Part shown: positions 45,319-55,316 of the stretch, piece by piece
Position numbering within the stretch: the first letter of the stretch is position 1
Layout: each line of letters opens with the position of its first letter
Assembly (NCBI GenBank): GCA_014529385.2
Contig: CM043960.1
Coordinates: 76,531,910 to 76,595,909, forward strand
DNA length: 64,000 nucleotides
Direction of reading: 5' to 3'
From: Adiantum capillus-veneris
Lineage: Eukaryota; Streptophyta; Polypodiopsida; Polypodiales; Pteridaceae
The notes under the pieces: model-generated
The model's input: only the letters and a program-made list of their open reading frames with translations
Told to the model about the DNA's origin: nothing
Database searches by the model: none
Translations under genes and position numbers: made by a program

Positions 45319-46803
45319 AAGGCCAGCCCAGGTCTACAGGAGTAGAAACAAGACCAACTACCAGGAGACCGGGAGTTGAACCAAATAGACACGTCAGACC
45401 AGCCAATTTTCAAAAATGGGTCAAAAATTACAGTGGATTAGGGGATCCATACGACCACTTAGCAAGCTTTAAGCAAGTGCTAAGAGCAGAGCATATTCGA
45501 TTTCCATACTCAATTCGATGGGTTTGGAATGACAATATATAACATGCAAAAAGCACCTATGAGAGGACCAGGACAAGGGATACCTCAACAGGGACAACCA
45601 ATTAGACCGCAAAAATGGTGTGCAATCGAGGGTAAATGGACCAACCATGAGACCAATGAGTGCTACTACCGACCAAAATATGATGGGAATGTTCAGTACG
45701 TGCCCATGAGGCCACAAGGACAACCCGTGTATAGATACCAACCTAACATGGCACCAGCTCAAAGACCACCGATGGGTATGAAAAGACCTCAACTCGTGTT
45801 GGGTCAACAACCTCCATATCCAAGACATAATGTAGTGCCTGTGAAGTACATGCACCTAGAGAGAGTCATAGATGAACAAGCACTAGTGCCTGTTACACCC
45901 TATGCTGAGCCTAGTCCATCTACAGTAATGGTAGAAGGAGATTGATATAATTCACATCCACCACCAATGGAAGAAACTATGACTTATGCTCCACCAGAGC
46001 TTGCACCAATGTATTATGTGGCTAATCAAGATGTTAGACCTCCTATGGTAAGACGCATGGTTAAGCCAAGAACAGGAAACTGTCATAACTGTGGTGCAGA
46101 TGATCATTGGAAAAATGAATGCCCAGATCCTGACAAAAACCTCAAACCAATTGAAGCTTATTGCATACAATGTTGCAAAAAGGGAGGACACTTCCCGGAT
46201 GATTTTCCTAAAAATCCTTTAAACAAGGGTAAAACAGTAGTAAACATAGTTCAAGTGATACCTAGTAGCTCATCTGAGAGTGAACCAATTGTTCCAATCA
46301 AGGTAATCACTAGAGCCCAAGCTAAGAAAAAGAAACATAACTCCTCTGATGATTCGGAGAATACAAAAATTGTCTCTCAAAAGACCAAAAGAAGAAGAAG
46401 CAAAAGGTATGAGATGAGAAGACAGAAACAAAAGGTTGAAATCGAGGAGAAAGCAAAGAAGCTATTCCAGGAAAAGGTGAAAGAAACTGGAAGCAAAGTC
46501 AAAGAAATAACCGTGAAATCTGGGGGATCAATTTTGGTCGATAAAATTTTTGAGCCTATTAATGCAGTCTTAGAAGTCTACCAAGTAGGACTTAAAGCAG
46601 TCCAAAACATGGAAAACAAATGGAAAAACTATCCTTCTCCAGACATGGAAGCAACTAAGCTTGAAGCTTATCAAAATTTGGTAAGAATCATGCAAGACAT
46701 GCTGGAAAAACAAAAAACCAAGCTCGAAAGTATGGCAAAACCTGAGGAGCTTGTGGTAAGAGACACTAAAGAAAAGTTCAAAGTGGTGGTAGAACCACAT
46801 TGA
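45319..46803 (+). pseudogene. element B gag core, zinc knuckle and linker (broken)
   Basis: Directly after copia-1, a frame reads GDPYDHLASFKQVLRAEHIR (gag core), then from 45529 APMRGPGQGIPQQGQPIRPQ and KWCAIEGKWTNHETNECYY. The frame 45967-46803 has the CCHC knuckle CHNCGADDHWKNEC, a degenerate second knuckle (CIQCCKKGGHFPDDF), a lysine-rich stretch and the charged linker VDKIFEPINAVLEVYQVGLK. Relative to element A, part of the gag core is missing before 45540. Stops at 45943-45945 and elsewhere. Confidence 0.8.
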
Positions 46804-46825
46804 AACAAAAGAGCCAGAACTTATA

Positions 46826-47311
46826 GTGCTGGACAGCAAAGATTCCTTAGACGGAATTCCATTCGTAGAGGAAGACTGGCCACGACACTCATGGGAAAAA
46901 TTTAGAGAGATCAATGATGGGAGCCTAACTCTAAAGTCAGCTCCTATAGAGGAAGTTTGGTTAGACAACCTACCTCATGAAATGGACATAGATATACAAT
47001 CCTTGTATGGGGATTGCGGATCTGAAGCTTCAGGAATGTCGAAACCATTGACCTTGAAAACATTACCCTCTTACTTGGGAGATAACGAAGATGAATCCAT
47101 AGTGTGTAAGACCACTCAATTAAAAAGAACAGAACAGACCCTAGAAGTAGACAACATTCATTCAATCATGTCTACACCCATCCAATGCACTCTTACTTTG
47201 GGAGAGCCGTTAAAACTCAGACCATATTTATGGAATGATCTACCTAGAGAAGGTGGGGATAACAGGGCTAATCTCAAAAAAATTAGAAAAATTGAAACAC
47301 AAAATGGATAA
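46826..47311 (+). pseudogene. element B gag-protease linker
   Basis: A 161-codon open frame with VEEDWPRHSWEKFREINDGS and LTLKSAPIEEVWLD, homologous to element A 29486-29947. Acidic; no recognised domain. Confidence 0.6.
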
Positions 47312-47379
47312 CAAAGAGATTTGATCTGTTCCAATGAATAAAGTCGGAGAATATTATGAAGGGGAAGAAGGAAACACCA

Positions 47380-47740
47380 CCCTTCCAGTGAAAATAATGA
47401 CATTGAAACCATGGCAATACTGGATAGTGGGGCATGCATAGCTATAGCCACGAAAGCAGTATGGGAATCCTGGGGACAGCCAACCATTAGACAATCTCGA
47501 ACGAAATTGCAATTGGTTGATGGATACATTGAGAGACCATTAGGGTTGCTTGAAAAAGTGATAGTTAATTCATGTGGAATTGAATATCAACACACTTTTT
47601 CCATAGTAGACTTTGGGAAAAAACTCAATTACAAAATCATATTGGGAAGACCTTTCATGCGACAGGTACATCTTATCCAAGATTTGGGAAACAATTATTT
47701 GTACTTGAAGCAAGTGGGATCTATAAAAGGGTCAATCTAA
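47380..47740 (+). CDS. element B first retropepsin
   Basis: The frame from 47411 reads MAILDSGACIAIATKAVWES and contains the Asp-Ser-Gly triad at its residues 5-7. Next come KLQLVDGYIERPLGLLEKVI, a central strand region (YQHTFSIVDFGKKLNYKI) and IILGRPFMRQV, the conserved second half (hydrophobic pair plus Gly). It would process the polyprotein. The domain itself is unbroken, but it is not joined in one frame to gag or RT. A second, different protease lies downstream at 51798-53096. Confidence 0.8.
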
Positions 47741-48806
47741 AAGATCACACTTATAGAGATGTCACGGAAACGCCCATACAAGAGTTTGATTCAGTCTTTT
47801 CAGCTGAAACTAAGCTTCCATCGTGGTTGAACAAAGACACTTCTATTTGGATGTGCGGAGCCTCAGAAAATGGGAGTTTAAAACGAGAAGAATGTATCTT
47901 AGAAAGGGATTGCACAGATGAAGCCTATGTACGTGAACCCTTTCCAGAGCATTTGTTTGAGCCAATTGAGTGGACTCAAATTTTAGTGACAATGGATGTA
48001 TGTGTGAATACGTCTATGCCTACTCAATTTTGCAATGAGGATGGCTACGACATAATTCCTATCCAAATGATTTCAACCCTCCACATTCAAGATGAAATTG
48101 AGGAACCCAAGGACTTGATGAAAGCTCAACAAGTCTTTTTAGACCTCCTCTACGATGCAACATATGAGTTAGAAAAACACTTAGCTACCTCAAAAGATTC
48201 GGGGTCAGAAAAAGAACATGTGAGAGCAAAGCTACTCATGAAAGGAGGGGAGGAAAAGTTTTTTGACTTTCCTAACCAAAAACCGAGAAGACAAAAATGG
48301 TATAGGCGAAAAAGAGACACCAAAAACGTGAAAGCTAGACCTATGCCATCAGTCTCCAGTAGAACACAGTTCCTGATGCAGATAGATGCACATGATTGTG
48401 TCAAGGACAAAACTATTGGCAGATATCCTTTAAACAAAAATCCAAGAATGCCAAAAACATCGAGAAAAACGAGGAAGGATACCCAAGCAAAACCAAAAAA
48501 ATAGGAAAAGGAGTCAACCATGACACGAGTTGAGCGGAGTTGAAAAAAGCTCTAAAGGAGATATATACAACCGAAATGGAAACCACAAAAGAGGATGGTA
48601 AAGATGTAATGAGTGTTCCATCCCATTACAAAAAGTATATGCTCCAAGATTGAAAAATCATAGTCAAACAACCTGTTAGAGAACTACAAAATAGGGCGAG
48701 TCATACGAAGGGCCTCAAAATGCGAAAAAGATAGATTTGGTTTAACCAAGAGAGAAGCCTAGGCCTGCCTACATTGCAAATGACCTATCAGAGGTAGAAG
48801 AAGAGC
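47741..48806 (+). pseudogene. element B protease-RT linker
   Basis: A 225-codon frame (47827-48504) reads DTSIWMCGASENGSLKREEC, PFPEHLFEPIEWTQILVTMD and ends with a strongly basic tail rich in Lys and Arg. Homologous fragments are in element A. Such a long segment between protease and RT is unusual for gypsy pol. The function is unknown; the basic tail could bind nucleic acid (inference only). Confidence 0.6.
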
Positions 48807-50233
48807 TTGGTAAAAGAATACCGAGATATCTTTGCTTGGTCTTACAAGGATCTCAAGGGTGTTGATCCAGAAATCTGTCAACATACCATACCCATGAGAG
48901 ATGATGCAAAACCAAGTAGACAAAGGCCATACACATATAATGAAACACTTGCCAAGAAGATTAAAGAAGAGATTGAAAAACTAAAGGAAGCCGAATTCAT
49001 TTATGAAATTGAACACACAGATTGGGTATCTCCAATTGTGGTAGTACCCAAAAAGAATGGAAAATTATGAGTGTGTCAATCTCAAGAAAGTGAATGCAGC
49101 TACCATTAGAGACAACTTTCCTCTTCCAATCATTGAGCATGTTTTAGACGAGTTGCAGGAAAAGAAGCTTACAACTTTTTAGATGGCTTTTTGGGATACA
49201 ATCAACTTTTGGTTGATCCAAAAGATCAGCATAAAACTGCTTTTGCAACAAAATGGGATATTTTTGCCTATCGGGTTATGCCTTTTGGGTTAACCAATGC
49301 TCCTGCCACCTTTCAAAGATTGATGAGCCATGCTTTTGAAGAATATCTTAGAAAATTATTGGAAGTATATATGGATGATCTATGCGTACGTTTATCAATC
49401 CGGACTGATCATTTTGAACACCTCAAAAAGGTATTTGAGAAATGTAGACTTTATAGGATTTGCTTAAATCCTGAAAAGTGCACATTCATGGGTATACAAG
49501 GAAAAATTCTTGGACATATAGTGTAAAAAAATGGCATAGCTACTGATATCGATAAAATTCATGTCATTGCTGATTTGCCTAGACCAACAACAGTCAAGGG
49601 GGTTCAAGCCTTCATGGGGCATTGCACGGATATTACAGACGGTTCATTTACATGTACGCTATAATTACAAAATCCATGTATAGCTTGATTACACACTTTG
49701 AGTGGACTGAGGAATGTGAAGAATCCTTCATGAAGCTTAAGCAAGCTCTCACTTCAGCTCCAATATTGAAAGCACCAGATTGGTATAAGATATTCCACAT
49801 ACATGTAGATGCTTCCAATTTTTCCATTGGGTGTATACTAGCTCAACCAGGAGACGGGAAAATTGATTTTCCTATTTCTCATGCTAGCCGACAGTCGAAC
49901 ATGGCAGAGAAGAATTATACCACCACCAAAAGGAAAGGATTAGGAATAATCTATGCTGTAAAAAAGTATAGACATTACTTATTAGCAAACAAATTTGTGT
50001 TCTTCGTGGACCACCAAGCCTTATTGTACTTGGTCAACAAGCCATGCAGCACAGGAAGAATAGTGAGATGGTTCATCATTCTTCTGGAATTTGATTTCAC
50101 TATGGTTGTAAAAAAGGGCATTACACATCAAAGAGCATACTATTTGTCAAGGATTGTTTCAAGGGAATCACCTAAAGGAGTAGATGATGATCTACTAGAT
50201 GCATATTTGTTCTCTGTGGAAATGATACCTTGA
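48807..50233 (+). pseudogene. element B reverse transcriptase and RNase H (broken)
   Basis: Three frames. 48807-49070: SYKDLKGVDPEICQHTIPMR, EKLKEAEFIYEIEHTDWVSP, VVVPKKNGKL. 49191-49526: the catalytic core with MPFGLTNAPATFQR and VYMDDLCV. 49622-50233: thumb and RNase H with HVDASNFSIG, YTTTKRKGLGIIYAVKKYRH and FFVDHQALLYL. The RNase H Glu of the usual TTTEREGLG motif is replaced (KRKG), and the final Asp motif is altered, so RNase H looks inactive. Frame breaks lie at about 49070-49190 and 49526-49620. Confidence 0.88.
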
Positions 50234-50245
50234 TGGACAGAAAAT

Positions 50246-51790
50246 ATGGTATCATTGATGACCATAGCTCAAGTGGATTCACAAATACCACTTCCTGTTA
50301 CAGTCGGACTAATTGAGCAATCGACTATGTATCAATTACTAGCTGGTAGGCTATACAAAAGAAATCGAGATGGAATATTGCTCTTATGCATTAACCCTGA
50401 AGAGAAAACCCAATACCTAAGTCAAGCACATATTACCATAGTAGGACTTCACTTTGCTGAAGATCAAACTATGCAAAGGATCTTAATTTTGGCCAACTAT
50501 GAGGAGTGATGTTCGCTCTTTCATAAAGGATTGTCCTCAATGTAAAAAACAAACACCCATACCTCATGTAACATTGTTTCAAATGTTGCTTGTTCCTAAG
50601 TGGAGTAACTATCTAGTCACTTACTTAACAAGCTAAACATTTCCTGCGGATATCAGTAAACACCATCAAAGAGCAATTGAAACTGAAGTAGGAGACTATG
50701 CTCTTATTGGAAACCAATTGCATCGGAGAGTTAAGGATCAACATTTGCATCTTTGTGCAAATGAAGACAAGTATATTCTGATTATAGAACAAGCACATGC
50801 TGGATTAGTTGGAGGTCACTTTTCTAGTGAAACCACCACAAGAGAAATCTTAATGGCAGGCATATGGTGGCCAACACTTTTTGCAGATGCTAAAGAATAT
50901 GTTCGAAGGTGTGATGCTTGTCCCAACGAGAAAAAATGCCAACAAGAGTAGATAGCATGCCCTTAAGACCAATGATGGGGGCTAGAGATTTCGTAAAATG
51001 GGGTATAGACTTTGTTGGGCCAATACAGCCACCTGCTTATAGAACCCAAACTCAATATATCATTGTAGCTATGGACTATTTGACTAAGTGGGCCGAGGCT
51101 AAAGCAACTCAAACGAATGATGCCAAAACCACTACCGCATTCTTATATGAGTATGTGCTCACAAGATATGGACTGCCAATAGAAATTGTCAGTGATAGGG
51201 GAGCTCATTTCCTCAATGAGGTAATCGAGTATTTACTTAATGAATTTATGGTCATCCATAACAAATCAGCTCCCTATCACCCACAAGCAAATGGACAACC
51301 TGAGCATAGGAATGAAATTCTTAGCTCGGTATTGACTAAAGTGGTTAGTTTAGGAAGGACAGACTGGGAAATGAATCTCCATGCAGCTCTATGGTCTTAT
51401 CGAGTTTCATTCAAAACAACTTTAAATGCTACACCCTTTAACCTTGTTTATGGTCTTGATGCCATATTGCCAATAGAATTTCTATTGCCAACACTACGGG
51501 TAGCTACAGATCTTGAGTGGACTGGTCATGAATTGGCGAAAAGACTTCAAGAGTTAGAAAAGCTAGATGAGAAAAGGCTAACAGCTGTAGCTCACATCTA
51601 TGCACAAAAGCAGAAACAAAAACAGTTTTTTGATTCCCATCTAATTACCAAAATCTTCAAAAAGGGAGACTGTTCTAGTCTATTCCATTAAGCAGCAACA
51701 CATTCCCAAGTTTAAGAAAAAGGTAAATGGACCGTTTATCATTGAAGATGTATCTCCAACTGGAGCAGTTAAGCTATCCACCCTAGATGG
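50246..51790 (+). pseudogene. element B integrase with two zinc-binding modules (broken)
   Basis: Module 1 (50246 to about 50620, one shift at about 50505): LLAGRLYKRNRDGILLLCIN, QAHITIVGLHFAEDQTMQRI, then SFIKDCPQCKK. A linker VPKWSNYLVTYLTS follows. Module 2 (50718-50948): HRRVKDQHLHLCANEDKYIL, QAHAGLVGGHFSSETTTREI, WWPTLFADAKEYVRRCDACP. The core frame (50918-51691) keeps Asp in WGIDFVGPI, Asp in SDRGAHFLNE and Glu in NGQPEHRNEI, then NATPFNLVYG. Integrase would insert the cDNA. The core has all three acidic residues, but stops and shifts separate the modules. Confidence 0.85.
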
Positions 51791-51797
51791 TGAACCA

Positions 51798-53096
51798 ATG
51801 GCTAATTGGATTAGTGGATGTCGTTTAAAGAAGTACAATTTTCCACTAACCAATGAATTGCTAGGAAGAATGCATGCAGCTAAGCAAAGGAAGATAAAAC
51901 GACAGCAAGTTATTGATAAAGCCCAAGAGGAACCTCAGCTTTGGGTACTCAAACGAAAAGCTGCTATCAAGAATCAACAAATACCTATTCCCATCAACAC
52001 CTTGGAAATAGATGACCGACAATGGGAATTTCTGAAAGATGCAGTGTCAACAGATGATGAATGGTTAGACGGAATGGACCTTCGCATCAACGTACAACTC
52101 AACAATCATAGCACGAATACATTGGTCGACACAGGAGCTCAAGTAAATGCAGTCAGTTATTCCACGTACAAGAAAGAAACAAGTCAATCTTTGACAGCAA
52201 GAATTGCGACAATAAAAGGATGCAACAAGAACCCAACACCAACATCGGGAGTATTCAACTTGAATGTGATAGTACATGGATGTTCATGCCCTCCCAAGTT
52301 TGTATGCTTACCAAATGAACACATGAATGAGACGATGATTCTTGGAATTCCATGGATGCGTACATACAAGGCAATACGAGATTGGGATACGAATCAACTC
52401 AAGCTATCACCTAAAGGCGGACAACTCATTGTTCCAATTGCACCAAGCAAGGAGGAATGGAAAGGAAGCAATCAGCAGACCAAACCACGAAGTAATAAAT
52501 CTTCTCCATCCTATCAACAAGCAAATGCTACAAGTAGCATGCAAGGAGTCAGGCAAATTCGGATACCGAAAGCACTGCTTAAAGACAAGCCAATTCAAAT
52601 CTGGGTGCCCAAAACATCATCGACAATACCAAAAACGATTCCAAAGGTCAAAACACAGAGACGAGCATCTCCAAGCAAGGAACCTAACACAAAATGGGTT
52701 TGGAAGAAAAAAGAGCACTTATCTTCTCCGCAAACGGGAAAACCAATCAAGCAATGGAGAGTTAAACCTCAAAAACCTCAACCACACCGTTCTACACCAA
52801 TCAAAAGTGTAGAACAGTCAAAAGTGATACCAACAGCTCAAGAAATCAGCATGCTAAAGCATCCTGATGGCACAATCAAGCAAAGAGCACACAAGCTACA
52901 AGATTTGCTCTTTGGAAGACAGCATCAGAAAGCCTCGACATCAGAAACCCTTGAGTTAATTACTCAAGACCCAACTCTTGCACAACATAATGGTTTGAAC
53001 TACATTGATCTTCAAAGCATGGTAGAGCCAACCAAAGCTATGCATAGACACATTGTTCCACCCATGCACACAGTCATCCCGGAGTACACCATCTAG
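51798..53096 (+). CDS. element B integrase tail fused to a second retropepsin and basic tail
   Basis: An open frame of 432 codons. Its first residues (MANWISGCRLKKYN) and the 100 bp upstream (NGPFIIEDVSPTGAVKLS) are the GPY/F-like end of integrase. The second retropepsin follows: TDDEWLDGMDLRIN, then NTLVDTGAQVNAVSYST with Asp-Thr-Gly at residues 111-113, and MILGIPWMRTYKAIRDWDTN as the conserved second half. The final 200 residues are rich in Lys, Gln, Pro and Ser without a known domain. The same domain is found decayed in element A. It is unrelated in detail to the first protease at 47411. No stop interrupts it, unlike the rest of B. Role unknown; extra processing or binding of a nucleic acid partner are possibilities. 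Confidence 0.8.
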   Translation: MANWISGCRLKKYNFPLTNELLGRMHAAKQRKIKRQQVIDKAQEEPQLWVLKRKAAIKNQQIPIPINTLEIDDRQWEFLKDAVSTDDEWLDGMDLRINVQLNNHSTNTLVDTGAQVNAVSYSTYKKETSQSLTARIATIKGCNKNPTPTSGVFNLNVIVHGCSCPPKFVCLPNEHMNETMILGIPWMRTYKAIRDWDTNQLKLSPKGGQLIVPIAPSKEEWKGSNQQTKPRSNKSSPSYQQANATSSMQGVRQIRIPKALLKDKPIQIWVPKTSSTIPKTIPKVKTQRRASPSKEPNTKWVWKKKEHLSSPQTGKPIKQWRVKPQKPQPHRSTPIKSVEQSKVIPTAQEISMLKHPDGTIKQRAHKLQDLLFGRQHQKASTSETLELITQDPTLAQHNGLNYIDLQSMVEPTKAMHRHIVPPMHTVIPEYTI

Positions 53097-54535
53097 GAGG
53101 GGTGGAAGGGTACTAAGTAATTAAGGGCAATGTGAAGAGGGAGGAAAAAGTTTGATATTAATGTGTGATTTTTTGCAAAATTACTTAATCATGCACTTAT
53201 AATTCATCAACGGGGGAATTGAAACTGATAATATTTCCCCGATGAGTGTAAATAGTGTATATACTATCAAAAAATCATTAAAAAATAGTCATTTTTTGGT
53301 TATTTTTAATCATTTTTCTCGATATTGAGACTTAAAAATGGAGAAATCCAGCAAAAAACAATAAAGATATGTTTTTCAATGGATTTTCTTGATTATTGGA
53401 TTTTATTTTGCTTTTTTAGCATATTTTGTTATCTTCTTTGATTTTTTCAATAAACAGGTCAAAAATTAACAATAAATAGCAAAGGAGTTCAGATGGAAAA
53501 ACTGATGACACGGTGGTGATCAAAAAGTCAAGGCGGACGAGCAAACAAAAAATTCAATCAAATCGAAAGATGGAAGCGGGAAGCCTAAATTAGGCGGCCA
53601 GACCTACTTTTGTAGAATTCTTGCAGAATGAGCTACAGGAATCTGATTGGGAAATTTTTTGAGTTTAACATAGATTTTAAGGCCTAGTAGGACTAACGGG
53701 GGAATCTGGGGAAAAATGGTTTGGGAAGTCTGGGTATAGATATCCTAGGTAGACTAAAACCACCTCATTTCCACTTGTTGCCTTTGAAGAGAGAGCTTTT
53801 CGACCTCTTTCGCGCGTCTTTTTTGGAGTCTACAGTCATCCGTTTTCAACGCCATCTCACATGAGACATGAGGGGTAAGCTCTTTACTCATCAATGATCC
53901 ATTTTGTACGGTCGGTAGCTAGTCTAAACCCCTAGGAAAAACCCTAGAATCCGAGCAGTGCACGAAGACCTACAACCAAAAATCGACCATAGCGGCCTAT
54001 CAGCTCAACCAAATAGGATGAGATTTGAACTGTAGCATGCCCCAACATAATAGAACACTTCTATATCACCAGTTGACCATTCGGCAAGGGTCGAGGGGGT
54101 CCCAAGTAGAAAAGCTAGGTTTTTGGCAGATGCCAGAATTGCATTCTGACTCCACAGACAGCTTGTATACGAGGTCTATACACAATGTATATGATTGGTT
54201 TCAAAAAATCAATCAAGTGAAGCCCTCGAAAAGCAGAAAATGGCTCAAAGGCTGCAAAGCGTCAAATTCGACATACGAGATCAAATTGACTCCAAATGGG
54301 CCAAAATTGGATGAGTTGCTTCACGACTTTGTTGCGGACAAGTCCATAGCCTCAAAAGTGACTAACCAACTCTACAGGCCATGTAGTCACAAAAATCAGA
54401 GATTTCAGAGTCGACAAAGCACAAAGTGATGCCGGCAAGACCAAAATTTACCAAATTCAATTTAAGACTTGTCTTAGGTGTATAAAATGTGTTTAGGTCA
54501 AAATTTACAAGTTTTGCAAGAACATGTTGACTGAT
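53097..54535 (+). other. non-coding region downstream of element B pol
   Basis: No supported frame. CAACGGGGGAA at 53209-53219 followed by TGAAACTGATAATATTT looks like a polypurine tract and LTR start, but no matching sequence was found at the presumed 5' LTR of B. The rest is AT-rich to 53.5 kb and mixed after that. Confidence 0.4.
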
Positions 54536-55131
54536 GTAAATAATCGTGATTATTTATTTTTGTACTATTTTGTCTTGGAAATTGTATCATCACCTCACCT
54601 ATCACTTGTACATACCTATTACATGCCAAATTTCAAGTATGAGCCAAAATGATCAACTATAACTTGGAGAATTGCCAAAAAATCCAAAGAAGTCATTGCA
54701 AGCCAATTTCTGAGTTATGAGCCACATTTTTTGATCCAAATCACCTCATATCACATCCACAGGGTCTATACCATGCCTAGAACCAAGTTGTACCAAAAAA
54801 TATTTATTTTGGTAAAAAAGTTAATAATTGCGATTATTTACTTTTTGGCCAAAATGGAAAAAAATTGCAACTTTGTCATCATAGATCCAAAGTACATGAT
54901 GCCCTAAGCCCACAATCCAAGTTTGAACAAATTTGGTTCTCAAAATCTCAATTTTTTTTTACATCTACTGTTTCAGAGACCTAAAGCTTAAATCTGGCAC
55001 CATTTTCACCTAGTGCACTCAAATGAGCCCATATTTCACTCAGAGTATGTAATTGGTATATACTTCAAGCCTATAATGTCAAATTTTCAAAAAGTTGAAA
55101 AAATTACTCAGTTGTCGCGATTATTTATTTT
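54536..55131 (+). repeat. three B-type palindromes downstream of pol, before ORF3
   Basis: Sites: GTAAATAATCGTGATTATTT at 54536, GTTAATAATTGCGATTATTT at 54820, and GTTGTCGCGATTATTTATTT at about 55111. Centres are 284 and 287 bp apart. They match the leader and LTR palindromes of element B. The last site is about 200 bp before the ORF3 start. Confidence 0.85.
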
Positions 55132-55316
55132 TGTTGCAAATTTTTGTATTTACTTCATGAATTTGATCTTTACATGTTTTTATGTATCTATACATGTTCA
55201 AAATTTGATTTGAAGCAAATTGGACCAAATTTGTCAGTATTTCAGATTGAAGGACATTTCAGAGAAAAATTTGGCAAATTTGCTAACTTTGACACTCTAT
55301 TCACTCAACAGGAGCC

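Noticed and set aside
45967-51691. Integrated plant pararetrovirus (caulimovirus-type)
   Set aside because: Integrase is present and gene order is gypsy-like, with no movement protein or coat motifs.
53220-54000. 3' LTR of element B starting at 53220
   Set aside because: The polypurine-like junction is plausible, but no corresponding sequence was found in the presumed 5' LTR, so it is not called as an LTR.
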